From a virus: 21,866 nucleotides of DNA. Both the position numbers and the translations under genes were made by a program. Positions 1 to 7,307 of this stretch are shown piece by piece. Position 1 is the stretch's first letter; every line of letters starts with the position of its first letter. Where the stretch lies: positions 1 through 21,866 of IMG/VR virus record IMGVR_UViG_3300037189_017217. One strand, written 5' to 3'. The notes beneath the pieces were generated by a model. It saw only the letters and a list, made by a program, of their open reading frames with translations, made no database searches and had not been told where the DNA came from.

Positions 1-892
1 CCATTCGGTATCCCATATAAGCACTACCTGTTGATTGATTCATACTAGGAAATGTTGTTGCATTTTTAATGGCAGCTTTATGATGACCGTGTATTGGTTG
101 TGTTCCGCTTTCTTTTACAAATTGATGTGCTCTCATTTCTCTTACCGCCTTGTTAACATCTTTTATTTTTTTAGCAACCTTTTCTGGATACTGTGATAGA
201 TAGTGTGCCACCAAGTCAAAAAACGGCCGACCAGAAACTAGCGTTTCAGCAGGAACACCTGCGGCTTTTGTAAATGCATCTCTATCACCGCTACGAACTG
301 CGTTACGCAATTCAGTAGCCGAACTTAACCTTGGAGTTTCTTGTTGTTTAATCTCGTCAAACTTATAAAATCCATGTGCGGCTTGTACTCCATTATATTG
401 TTGAATTGTTTTAGTAACCCACGCTTCGTCAGTAAAACATACTAAAGTTTTAGCATCTGGATGTGATTTGAAACAATGGCTAGCAAGTGTTAGCCAACTT
501 TGTTCAGCCATTAAATGTCCTTCGATGCCTGGCCATATTGTTTTCATAGCCTCAATTTTAATTTCATAAGGCAACGGATCTTTTGGGCCTTGCGTATCTT
601 TGTTTGTTCCTACATACCAATATGGCAATTTGCTAGCCATTTGCCAAGCGGCTTTATGACCCTTATGTGGAGGGTTAAAACGACCAAATATAATACCAAT
701 TGATGAGCCGGTTGTTTTTTCTTTATCTTTTGCAATAGCTTTTGCTTGCGATATAACTTTAGTCTCTGGTTTAGCAATTGCACCAACTTCTTTTTCAGCA
801 TTTTTGGCAACAGATTTCCCGCCCATCTTAATGAGGTCTTCAATACCATGAGCTATACTGCCGTACCCTTCAAACATTTCTCTTAATTTCAT
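1..892 (-). CDS. Cytidylyltransferase-like nucleotidyltransferase (partial; C-terminus outside window)
   Basis: My own minus-strand translation gives 297 codons with no stop, so the gene runs off the left edge. After about 60 charged, Ala/Lys-rich residues there is a Rossmann nucleotidyltransferase signature, GRFNPPHKGH (residues 70-79), the HxGH-type nucleotide-binding motif. SSATELR at about 190-196 matches the ISSTxxR-type motif of the NMN adenylyltransferase/cytidylyltransferase superfamily. Such enzymes transfer AMP or CMP from an NTP onto a phosphorylated acceptor; phage members are often assigned to NAD salvage, but the substrate cannot be read here. The start ATG shares its A with the TAA of the upstream gene (TAATG), so translation is probably coupled. 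The first residues, MKLREMFEG, resemble the N-termini of the next two genes upstream. The superfamily is clear; the reaction is not. Confidence 0.85.
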   Translation of the reverse strand, partial: MKLREMFEGYGSIAHGIEDLIKMGGKSVAKNAEKEVGAIAKPETKVISQAKAIAKDKEKTTGSSIGIIFGRFNPPHKGHKAAWQMASKLPYWYVGTNKDTQGPKDPLPYEIKIEAMKTIWPGIEGHLMAEQSWLTLASHCFKSHPDAKTLVCFTDEAWVTKTIQQYNGVQAAHGFYKFDEIKQQETPRLSSATELRNAVRSGDRDAFTKAAGVPAETLVSGRPFFDLVAHYLSQYPEKVAKKIKDVNKAVREMRAHQFVKESGTQPIHGHHKAAIKNATTFPSMNQSTGSAYMGYRM

Positions 893-2109
893 TATGGCAC
901 CCATTGCGGCAATACTTCACCGCTCTTATGTTGTACATCGTGACGCGGAACAAATTTTGTATGCATATCACCACTTGTATCGTACTGTACCCATCCTTCT
1001 GAATTAAGCACTTTTATTTCTGGAGGTGCCATTTCGAGTTGAGATAGCAATTGATTTTTAAGACCCATAATTTGTTTGACATATTTAAACACAATAGTTA
1101 CACCTGCAGGCACTATGTTTATGCGATTTCTAATGTTGGATTTCATGCTATCGCTTTTAACCATACCAGCCGCACCTTGCTCAATCCAGTTCATAAAGTC
1201 ATCGCCTACATTAGCAAGTTGCCCGCCTTTAGACTTTTCATTCATGTAGCGATAGATAATACCTTTAAAATTTGAAACTTTAGGAATAGGTGCAAGAAAT
1301 GCTTCAATAGTTGCTTTATCTTTAGTAAGATCTTGTTCTATCTTATCTATTGCTTTAGTATCTATCTTTGGTTGTTCCATAGCATAGTATGGACTTAATA
1401 CAATTAACTCTGTAGTAGGAGTCATATATTTTGTAAAATCTGAAACAGGTTTTTGTGCAGTATCAGGAGCTCCAAATGTATCAAAGCTACCATGTGCCGC
1501 AACCATAGCTTGTGCTCCATCTGCAATACGCTTACCAAGTGTAGAATCAACACTTATATGATATTGTGTTTTGCTTTTTAAATTTGGATTTAGTTCATAA
1601 ACGCCATTTACTTCTTCGGGCGGTTGTGTAAACAATCCATCGGCATAAAAATAAATTTCTTGGCCTTTTCTTGGAACTTTAGTTGCTGTTTTAAATATTT
1701 CGTATAAATGACTAAATTCAGTTGCGAATTGCTGACGTTCTGCTTGCTTCTCCGGAGGAAGCCCTGCTGTGTCACCACTTTTATTTAGAATGAAATTATA
1801 GATACCACGGACACTGGTAAAATCACTTATATCACTAGTGCCTGTACCACCTCTACTCCAGCCATTATGTCCGCATAGGATAAACTGACCATCTTTAGTA
1901 TATCCCCAGTAGATTTGAGGAGCACCATCCCATTTAAATCTTGTATGTTTTGCACTTGCTGATCCTGCCATACGTACATGTTCAAGGGCTTTGATTACCC
2001 CAGAGGTTCCGTGCAAAAATGCAAGATCTTCTACGTGATTAAACGCCCGTCCTACTTTGGCCTTAACGGGCTCATTGGATTCACGAACAAAGAGCTCTCT
2101 TAATAACAC
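892..2109 (-). CDS. Conserved phage protein with KWDG / EGWV ligase-like motifs (405 aa)
   Basis: Starts at GTG (2109) after an AAGGAT ribosome site, two bases past the previous stop. From memory it belongs to a family found in T4-like marine phages that carries a KWDGAP motif (possibly DUF6267, not verified). Visible motifs are K59-W-D-G-A-P64, a strand ending in ADGLFT (156-161), then YELNPN (171-176), MVAAHG (202-207), SEGWV (370-374) and KFVPR (385-389). The order KxDG ... aromatic-rich strand ... EGxV ... K is that of motifs I, III, IV and V of DNA/RNA ligases and capping enzymes, with K59 as the candidate adenylated lysine. The spacing between I and IV is longer than in small ligases, so this is inference. 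It lies between an unknown protein and a nucleotidyltransferase in a cassette preceded by a late promoter box. The N-terminus MLLRELFVRE resembles those of its neighbours. Confidence 0.85.
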   Translation of the reverse strand: MLLRELFVRESNEPVKAKVGRAFNHVEDLAFLHGTSGVIKALEHVRMAGSASAKHTRFKWDGAPQIYWGYTKDGQFILCGHNGWSRGGTGTSDISDFTSVRGIYNFILNKSGDTAGLPPEKQAERQQFATEFSHLYEIFKTATKVPRKGQEIYFYADGLFTQPPEEVNGVYELNPNLKSKTQYHISVDSTLGKRIADGAQAMVAAHGSFDTFGAPDTAQKPVSDFTKYMTPTTELIVLSPYYAMEQPKIDTKAIDKIEQDLTKDKATIEAFLAPIPKVSNFKGIIYRYMNEKSKGGQLANVGDDFMNWIEQGAAGMVKSDSMKSNIRNRINIVPAGVTIVFKYVKQIMGLKNQLLSQLEMAPPEIKVLNSEGWVQYDTSGDMHTKFVPRHDVQHKSGEVLPQWVP

Positions 2110-2111
2110 GG

Positions 2112-2483
2112 TTAATCCTTATACTTGCCATCAGCGATATGTTTGCTAACATCTTCTTTCATCTTTTTGCAGACTTTTACGCATGTTTCTTCGTCTAACG
2201 ATTGGGGCAATTCGCGAATGGGATATTGTTTAATATATGCTTCGTAGCTTTTTTCTACAGCAGGTTTAAAGATTGATGAATTAAACGACTGATTTGCTTT
2301 AGATCTATCCACACATTTTGCAATACTTGGATATACGTGGCGACGATACACATTATCGTCGTGATTCATAAAATGTACTAAATCTTCAATAAGGTCATAG
2401 TTGATTTCACGGCCATTCTCAGTAGGATTTACAAAATCTAAATCTTTGAAATGTCTATTTTCTAATAATTCACGTATACGCAT
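2112..2483 (-). CDS. Conserved phage protein of unknown function, first gene of late cassette (123 aa)
   Basis: First gene after the late-type promoter box at 2533-2540. The protein is 123 aa, charged and probably helical, with no membrane segment or signal peptide. It starts MRIRELLEN, like the two genes behind it, and contains a DD-VYRRHVYP segment (about 42-51) and PIRELPQSLDE (about 88-98). It has the feel of a small family seen in environmental T4-like phages, but I cannot attach a function. The ATG is preceded by GGGCTTTATA with no good purine-rich ribosome site, odd for the first gene of a transcript. Its TAA is two bases before the GTG of the 405-aa gene. The context suggests late expression and possibly virion packaging; nothing in the sequence shows enzymatic activity. 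Confidence 0.8.
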   Translation of the reverse strand: MRIRELLENRHFKDLDFVNPTENGREINYDLIEDLVHFMNHDDNVYRRHVYPSIAKCVDRSKANQSFNSSIFKPAVEKSYEAYIKQYPIRELPQSLDEETCVKVCKKMKEDVSKHIADGKYKD

Positions 2484-2532
2484 TATAAAGCCCAGTTTTT
2501 AGCAAAGATGGAAATATACTCCACCGTTGAAG

Positions 2533-2540
2533 TATTTATC
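2533..2540 (-). promoter_or_regulatory. T4-type late promoter box GATAAATA
   Basis: On the minus strand the sequence reads GCGATAAATACTTC, one mismatch from the T4 late -10 TATAAATA, in the 67-bp gap before the 123-aa gene and 50 bp from its ATG. The identical octamer occurs at 16313-16320 and 20738-20745 before structural genes. A perfect 10-bp palindrome, CGCAATTGCG (2540-2549), abuts the box on its upstream side. No -35 box is seen, as expected for late promoters recognised by a phage gp55-like sigma with a clamp. Assignment is by motif and position only. Confidence 0.5.
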
Positions 2541-2550
2541 GCAATTGCGT

Positions 2551-3198
2551 TCAGGCTTTATCTTTGATAATTCGCTCTATCTTGCTTATACAGCCGCCCA
2601 GATGCATTTTAGCCATTAGCAAGTTATTATCGCCTGTGATGTAAAAGTAACTTCCGCCCCAACTGCGTGGTTTTAATAAGGCCTTTGCACAAGATTTAGT
2701 TAGTTTTAACTTACTATTAGAACCCGCCCAGTCTACAAAAGCAGTACAATCTTGGGAAGTTCTACCAATAGTTACCCTGTAATCAAAGTTGATCTTGGGC
2801 AATATAATAGTATCTACGTCTAAAGTAGAGTCTGTTGGCGGCTCGCTTATATACTTTACTTTAGAGTTGTCTATCTTGGCTAGTGCATCCACAGCAGACT
2901 TGCTATTAGTATATACATTTACCCATGGACTTTCAACCCGTATATCAAAATCTGATAGCAATGATAGTTCATGTTGAAGTTTTAAAGCATAGTCTAAATC
3001 TTCTTTAGTTCTAATTATATATCTACTTCTTACAAACGAAAATTTATCATCCTCCAAAAATTCTCTTTTAGCTTGTTGTAAATTTTCTAATATAGTAGTT
3101 GAATCAGCAGATCTAAACAATGACGCACCGGCACATACCAGCACAATTTTATACCGGTATGTGCCGTAAAACAATTTTTTAGTTAGTTTGTACTGCAT
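2551..3198 (-). CDS. Conserved phage protein of unknown function (215 aa)
   Basis: A 215-aa soluble protein with no recognised domain. The start ATG lies inside the 3' end of clpA (20-nt overlap), with no strong ribosome site, so it is probably expressed by coupling to clpA. The N-terminus [17 protein letters not shown] is very basic. Regions that look structured include an internal RSRYIIRTKEDLDYALKLQ helix, SPWVNVYTN (about 89-97), and a C-terminal RSWGGSYFYITGDNN segment followed by LGGCISKIERI. It resembles from memory an uncharacterised family in environmental phages. A role tied to the ClpA unfoldase, for example as an adaptor, is suggested only by the overlap and shared promoter. Confidence 0.8.
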   Translation of the reverse strand: MQYKLTKKLFYGTYRYKIVLVCAGASLFRSADSTTILENLQQAKREFLEDDKFSFVRSRYIIRTKEDLDYALKLQHELSLLSDFDIRVESPWVNVYTNSKSAVDALAKIDNSKVKYISEPPTDSTLDVDTIILPKINFDYRVTIGRTSQDCTAFVDWAGSNSKLKLTKSCAKALLKPRSWGGSYFYITGDNNLLMAKMHLGGCISKIERIIKDKA

Positions 3199-5449
3199 TA
3201 TCTACGATTTCAACAGATAGCAATGGAACTTTAAGTGTTTTAGGTTTTGCCGCCAATACTAACTTGTCATCTGCAACACTGATATGCAACCATCCGCCAT
3301 TCTTCAAGTCACCGAACAACATCATACGAGCAAGGTCACGTTTAATTTCTTTGTCAATAACACGTTGTAGAGGACGAGCACCCATTTTGCTATCAAAGCC
3401 TTTATTGATTAACCAATTGGTAGCTTCTGCATTGATTTTAATACGGATGCCTTTTTCTTTAACTTGATTACGCAACTCATCGATAAATTTATCAACAACT
3501 TTAACAGTTGTTTCTTTACCAAGTTTGTTGAATGTAATGATAGCATCTAAACGATTACGGAATTCAGGAGTAAAGAACTTCTTCAATTCAGCATCTGTAT
3601 AATCCTTATCCTGGCTACCAAATCCAATCTGGTTCTTTTCGCTTGCTTGAGCACCAGCATTAGTAGTTAGAATAAGAACAATGTTACGGCAATCTGCTTG
3701 TTTTCCATTTGAACCAGTAATAAAACCATTATCCATCATTTGTAGCAATACTGTGCTAACATCCGGATGCGACTTTTCTACTTCATCAAACAATAGAACA
3801 GCATTAGGGTTTTCTTGAATCTGTGTAATCAACAAGCCTGCATTATCTTCAAAGCCAACATAACCTGGTGGGCTACCGATCAGCTTACTGATACTGTGCT
3901 TCTCTTGATATTCACTCATATCAAACCGCAACAATTTAGTACCCAAGTGTTTTGCTAGAGATTTTGCGGTTTCAGTTTTACCGCAACCGGTAGGGCCCAT
4001 GAATACAAAACTACCAACAGGTTTATTCTCTACTTTCAAACCCGCTTGTGCAACAACAATGCGATCAACAATTTCTTCAATAGCTTTATCTTGACCATAA
4101 ACGTCGTTCATTAGATTACCATGTAATTTAGACAGACTTATACTTTCAGTTTCCATAACTTGCTCTTCGGGAATAGTGGTCATTTTAGCAAGTTCAAATT
4201 GAACTTCGCGTTCAGTGATGACTCTTTCATCTGCAAGTTTAAGATTGAAACGACTGCAAGCTAGATCAATTAAGTCAATAGCTTTATCAGGCAACTTTTT
4301 ATCTGCAAGATACTTAACGCTCAACTTAACAGCGGCTTGTAATGCATCATCTTTAATTTTAACATTATGAAATCCTTCGTAGTATTTTTTAATACCTTTG
4401 AGGATTTGTAATGCTACTTCTTGTGTGGGCTCGTCGATGGTAATACGTTGGAAACGACGCATTAACGCACGATCCTTTTCAAAGTGCTTGCGATATTCTT
4501 CCCAAGTAGTACTGGCAATAACTTTAATGTTACCTTTACTTAACGCTGGCTTCATCATGTTAGCAAGATCGTTGGCACTATTGCCTGCTGAACCGGCACC
4601 GCTAATCATATGTGCTTCGTCGATGAACAAGACAGTTTTGCCTTTCTTTTCTAGTGCTTTAACAACATGTTTGAAACGTTCTTCAAAGTCGCCGCGATAT
4701 TTGCTTCCAGCCAACATGGCACTAATATCCAAGTTATATACAGTATAGTCTTTTAGAAAATCTGGAACTGCACCTTTAACAATATTGTAGGCTAGTCCTT
4801 CTGCAATAGCAGTTTTACCTACACCGGGATCGCCTACAAGAATAACGTTATTCTTGCTACGACGGCCCAAGCTCAGTGCAATATTTTCTATTTCTTCAAT
4901 ACGGCCAATAACTGGGTCAATTTTATTTTTCTTAACTTGTTCATTAAGATTAGTTGTAAATGACTGTAGTGCTTTATTCGATTGCGGTGCATCTTGCCCG
5001 CCTTCTTCTGGCTCTTCGCTTGTGTTGTTTAAGAATTCTGCAAACTTATCGCGATCAATACCAGCTTCTGCAATATAAAAGTATGCCCAACTACGCTTCT
5101 CGCCCATCATAGCAATGAACACATCTGTAGGTTCAATACGTTGGCGTCCGTTAAACAATACTTGAGTGAACGCACGATTAAGTACACGTTCTACGCTTTG
5201 TGTTTTCTTTGGTTTAACAACTACATCTTTGACAGTAATTTCATTGCATTCTTTATGCAAGTAATTTGTCAATGCTTTTTTAAGTTTGTCTGGATCTGAC
5301 CCAAACCCTTGCAAGCAATTAAAAAACGATTCCTCCATAAGCATACACATCAATAGATGTTCTATTGTAAGATACTCATGATGAAGTTTTTTGGCGGTAT
5401 CGATGGCTTTTTCGAAAACTGCTTGTAAGTTATCACTTGGTTCTACCAT
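3179..5449 (-). CDS. clpA: ClpA-type AAA+ unfoldase (Clp protease ATP-binding subunit)
   Basis: 756 aa, full length for ClpA. It has an N-terminal Clp repeat domain (1-142) and a D1 module with Walker A GDPGVGKT (206-213), pore loop [11 protein letters not shown] (248-258) and Walker B VLFIDEAH (273-280). The D2 module has Walker A GPTGCGKT (485-492), pore loop GSPPGYVGF (525-533), Walker B LLFDEVEK (552-559) and sensor-2 GARPLQR (690-696). No ClpB/ClpC middle domain separates D1 from D2, which fits ClpA. A ClpP-docking tripeptide IGF sits at 608-610, the site of the IGL loop in E. coli ClpA. ClpA unfolds substrates by ATP hydrolysis and threads them into ClpP. No clpP gene is seen here, so host ClpP is the likely partner. 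AAAGGAAA lies just upstream of the ATG, and a consensus sigma70 promoter lies behind it. Confidence 0.96.
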   Translation of the reverse strand: MVEPSDNLQAVFEKAIDTAKKLHHEYLTIEHLLMCMLMEESFFNCLQGFGSDPDKLKKALTNYLHKECNEITVKDVVVKPKKTQSVERVLNRAFTQVLFNGRQRIEPTDVFIAMMGEKRSWAYFYIAEAGIDRDKFAEFLNNTSEEPEEGGQDAPQSNKALQSFTTNLNEQVKKNKIDPVIGRIEEIENIALSLGRRSKNNVILVGDPGVGKTAIAEGLAYNIVKGAVPDFLKDYTVYNLDISAMLAGSKYRGDFEERFKHVVKALEKKGKTVLFIDEAHMISGAGSAGNSANDLANMMKPALSKGNIKVIASTTWEEYRKHFEKDRALMRRFQRITIDEPTQEVALQILKGIKKYYEGFHNVKIKDDALQAAVKLSVKYLADKKLPDKAIDLIDLACSRFNLKLADERVITEREVQFELAKMTTIPEEQVMETESISLSKLHGNLMNDVYGQDKAIEEIVDRIVVAQAGLKVENKPVGSFVFMGPTGCGKTETAKSLAKHLGTKLLRFDMSEYQEKHSISKLIGSPPGYVGFEDNAGLLITQIQENPNAVLLFDEVEKSHPDVSTVLLQMMDNGFITGSNGKQADCRNIVLILTTNAGAQASEKNQIGFGSQDKDYTDAELKKFFTPEFRNRLDAIITFNKLGKETTVKVVDKFIDELRNQVKEKGIRIKINAEATNWLINKGFDSKMGARPLQRVIDKEIKRDLARMMLFGDLKNGGWLHISVADDKLVLAAKPKTLKVPLLSVEIVDNAVQTN

Positions 5450-5480
5450 TTAATTTCCTTTGTAATTGCATTAATATTAT

Positions 5481-5508
5481 ATTGTACACTATTGATTCTG
5501 TATGTCAA
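5481..5508 (-). promoter_or_regulatory. Sigma70-type promoter for clpA
   Basis: Minus strand: -35 TTGACA (5508-5503), 16-bp spacer, -10 TACAAT (5486-5481), about 31 bp before the clpA ATG in the 74-bp gap after dnaJ. It gives clpA, and the overlapping 215-aa gene, a transcript separate from dnaJ. The absence of a strong terminator after dnaJ suggests read-through as well. Confidence 0.75.
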
Positions 5509-5523
5509 TGTATTCGACACAGA

Positions 5524-6372
5524 TTAGTATTTGTTTATTTGAGAATCTAAATCTTTTAATTTTGCAATTAATGCAGGATCAGTAACAGTTGGTGTTTTAA
5601 TATTTACAACAGATACAAAGCGACCTTTATGTCCAGTATTTACATTTGTAAATCCAGTACCGTGGCTGGCAAATTCTGCACCACTTTCAATACCTGCACG
5701 AATATCCAATTCCAACCTTTGGCCAGAAATAGTTAGCACAGTTTTTCTGCAACCAATCATAGCTTCGATAGGACTGACATTAATAGTAGTATACAAGTCA
5801 TCCCCTCTTCGACTAAAATTAGCATCTGGTTGGACAACAATGGTCACATTAAGATTACCACGGGGCATTTGCGGTACGGTATCATCGCCAAGTCCTTGAT
5901 AGCGAATAGTTTCGCCATGTGCAATACCCGGAGGCACGTTGATAACAACTGTTTGATTTTTACCGCTTGGTAATCTATAATTGGCCTCAAGTTGTTTACC
6001 GAGGTAAGAATCCAACAGTGTAATTTGACATTGTATATTTAAATCTCGATTACGTCGAATCTGTCTGCCAAATATATCAGTAAACGGACCACCACCAAAT
6101 GGTCCACCTCCGCCGAACATATGTTCAAACGGATCGAACCCTCCGTTACCAGTGTGGAATCTTACTTGCGGCCCGCCCATTCGTTGTTGATCATATTCAG
6201 ATCGTTTATTTTGATCACTGAGTGTATCGTATGCTACACTTATATCTTTAAACATTGCTTGGTCGCCACCTTTATCTGGGTGGTGTTTATTAGCCAAACT
6301 TCTGTAGGCTTTTTTAATTTCGTCTGGGCTCGCATTTGGCTGAACCCCTAGTGTTTGATAGTAGTCAGTCAT
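5524..6372 (-). CDS. Type B DnaJ-like co-chaperone (no zinc finger)
   Basis: 282 aa. An N-terminal J domain (about 1-65) carries the HPD motif (31-33) needed to stimulate the DnaK ATPase. A Gly/Phe-rich linker follows (about 72-102), then a C-terminal substrate-binding domain pair (about 108-270) of the DnaJ/CbpA type. The four CxxCxGxG zinc-binding repeats are absent; only two isolated cysteines occur. That places it with CbpA-like class B J proteins rather than true DnaJ. No DnaK is encoded here, so it presumably recruits host DnaK. It lies directly upstream of clpA, which suggests a protein-remodelling unit, and is driven by a perfect-consensus promoter nested in a terminator hairpin. The ribosome site is weak (GAG about 8 nt before ATG). 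Confidence 0.93.
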   Translation of the reverse strand: MTDYYQTLGVQPNASPDEIKKAYRSLANKHHPDKGGDQAMFKDISVAYDTLSDQNKRSEYDQQRMGGPQVRFHTGNGGFDPFEHMFGGGGPFGGGPFTDIFGRQIRRNRDLNIQCQITLLDSYLGKQLEANYRLPSGKNQTVVINVPPGIAHGETIRYQGLGDDTVPQMPRGNLNVTIVVQPDANFSRRGDDLYTTINVSPIEAMIGCRKTVLTISGQRLELDIRAGIESGAEFASHGTGFTNVNTGHKGRFVSVVNIKTPTVTDPALIAKLKDLDSQINKY

Positions 6373-6384
6373 AGTTGGTCTCGT

Positions 6385-6434
6385 AAAAATAGGTCAGTTT
6401 CATAATAGTAATTATACTATCTTAAAACTGACCT
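6385..6434 (-). terminator. Two-tier hairpin terminator after the lysis/secreted-protein transcript
   Basis: Read on the minus strand, AGGTCAGTTT (6434-6425) pairs perfectly with AAACTGACCT (6400-6391). Inside this stem ATAGTA (6420-6415) pairs with TACTAT (6410-6405) around a TAAT loop. The outer stem is followed directly by ATTTTT (6390-6385). This is a rho-independent terminator layout for transcripts arriving from the holin/77-aa genes. The promoter for dnaJ lies within the same bases. Confidence 0.65.
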
Positions 6435-6439
6435 GTCAA
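6411..6439 (-). promoter_or_regulatory. Perfect-consensus sigma70 promoter for dnaJ
   Basis: Minus strand: -35 TTGACA (6439-6434), 17-bp spacer, -10 TATAAT (6416-6411), a full match to the consensus with optimal spacing, about 39 bp upstream of the dnaJ start. The -10 occupies the apex of the terminator hairpin described above. Initiation would occur near 6404, downstream of the left stem arm, so transcripts starting here cannot form the terminator and escape it. Confidence 0.85.
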
Positions 6440-6447
6440 GAGTTTGA

Positions 6448-6681
6448 TTACTTTTTCTTGTCTGGAACTGCTTCGCCTTCAACCTTCTTGTGAGTTTTGA
6501 TTTTCTTACAATCTTCGGCTTGCTTACCAGTTTTCTTATCCATAACAGCTTTACCTGCTTTGTCAACTTTTGGTGTACAAACTTCTTTAACTACTGCTTC
6601 GGCATGTGCCATATTTGTAGTGGCTAATAAACATACCAAATAGATACTTGTTAGATATAATATTGCTGATAATTTTTTCAT
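6448..6681 (-). CDS. Small exported Lys-rich protein with signal peptide (77 aa)
   Basis: 77 aa. It starts MKKLSAILYL, followed by a hydrophobic stretch and an AHA-EA signal-peptidase I site around residues 24-27, so a periplasmic or secreted product is predicted. The mature part is about 50 residues, highly charged (many Lys, several Asp/Glu), with two cysteines (CTPKVD and EDCKKIK) that could form a disulphide in the periplasm, and ends in KKK. AAAGGAAA precedes the ATG at good distance. It follows the holin gene and is the last gene before the terminator at 6385-6434. I do not recognise a family. It could be a periplasmic lysis accessory, a host-derived protein or an exclusion factor; all of these are speculation. 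Confidence 0.75.
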   Translation of the reverse strand: MKKLSAILYLTSIYLVCLLATTNMAHAEAVVKEVCTPKVDKAGKAVMDKKTGKQAEDCKKIKTHKKVEGEAVPDKKK

Positions 6682-6692
6682 TTTAATTTCCT

Positions 6693-7274
6693 TTAAATTG
6701 CTGGTTGTCCAAAGTCTGGCACAATTTTCTTTCCTGATGCTGTTGTTGCTGGAGGTGTGCTTCCAAACCCGCCTCCGCCAAAGCTACTTGGTGCCGGTGT
6801 TGAACCAAAACTTGTGCTTGGGGAACCGAAGCCTCCTGCTGCCGTAGAGCCAAATGCTGGTGCCCCGCCCGCAAATCCTGTTGCTGATGTGCCTGCTCCG
6901 CCATTTCCAAATCCTCCTGTTGAACCACTACCAAATCCACCTGCAACATTACCAGTCATGTTTTGTGTACTGATAGTTTGCGTTGATGTTGGGTTTGCAG
7001 CCGTACCTGCTAGTTTTTCTTGTGTGCGACCGAATGCACTAATACCTAGAACAGCACCCATGGCAATATGGAATAAACCTGCACCCTGTAGTGTTAGCGG
7101 ATTCCATTGCGTAATTGGCATATGCATAAATGCTTGTAGTGCTGACCACAAGACTGGAAATATAGCCATATCTAACATACAAATAATCATGTACATCCAA
7201 CCCATTGCTGGCCGCCATAATTTTTGCATCCACTCTGCTCCACCACTGCTGTCTTTTTCTTGTTCGTCCGCCAT
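6693..7274 (-). CDS. Holin-like membrane protein with FG-rich C-terminal tail (193 aa)
   Basis: The N-terminal part WRPAMGWMYMIICMLDMAIF (residues 20-39) followed by a second hydrophobic, glycine-containing stretch (about 62-80, LQGAGLFHIAMGAVLGI) and GRTQEKLAG matches, from memory, the phage 3TM-type holin family with its WRP ... GRTQEK signature. Holins form inner-membrane lesions that release or activate the endolysin. Residues 110-180 are low complexity (Gly, Ser, Ala, Thr, Phe) with eight or so FG/GFG units, then GKKIVPDFGQPAI at the end. That tail is unlike standard holins. AAAGGAGC lies before the ATG, and a late-type CATAAATA box lies 26 bp upstream. The place at the end of the endolysin-spanin cassette supports the call. 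Confidence 0.78.
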   Translation of the reverse strand: MADEQEKDSSGGAEWMQKLWRPAMGWMYMIICMLDMAIFPVLWSALQAFMHMPITQWNPLTLQGAGLFHIAMGAVLGISAFGRTQEKLAGTAANPTSTQTISTQNMTGNVAGGFGSGSTGGFGNGGAGTSATGFAGGAPAFGSTAAGGFGSPSTSFGSTPAPSSFGGGGFGSTPPATTASGKKIVPDFGQPAI

Positions 7275-7299
7275 TGCTCGCTCCTTTATAGCATACTAT

Positions 7300-7307
7300 T
7301 ATTTATG
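7300..7307 (-). promoter_or_regulatory. T4-type late promoter box CATAAATA for holin
   Basis: Minus strand CATAAATAATAG, 26 bp from the holin ATG and overlapping the stop of the Ala-rich gene. One mismatch from T4 TATAAATA. Its placement over the previous stop codon parallels the box at 20738-20745. It would let the holin be transcribed separately from the endolysin, useful for timing lysis. Confidence 0.45.

Noticed and set aside
610-849. 79-aa minus-strand frame near the left edge
   Set aside because: It lies wholly within the nucleotidyltransferase gene in another frame; the GRFNPPHKGH-bearing frame is clearly the coding one.
4398-4748. 116-aa plus-strand frame inside clpA
   Set aside because: Antisense of the conserved ClpA D1 domain; no independent start signals.
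3179-5449. ClpB or ClpC disaggregase
   Set aside because: No middle coiled-coil domain between D1 and D2, and the IGF loop with D2 features matches ClpA.
6683-6949. Gln-rich 88-aa minus-strand frame
   Set aside because: Frame-shifted reading of the Gly/Ser-rich holin tail; low-complexity DNA leaves other frames open.
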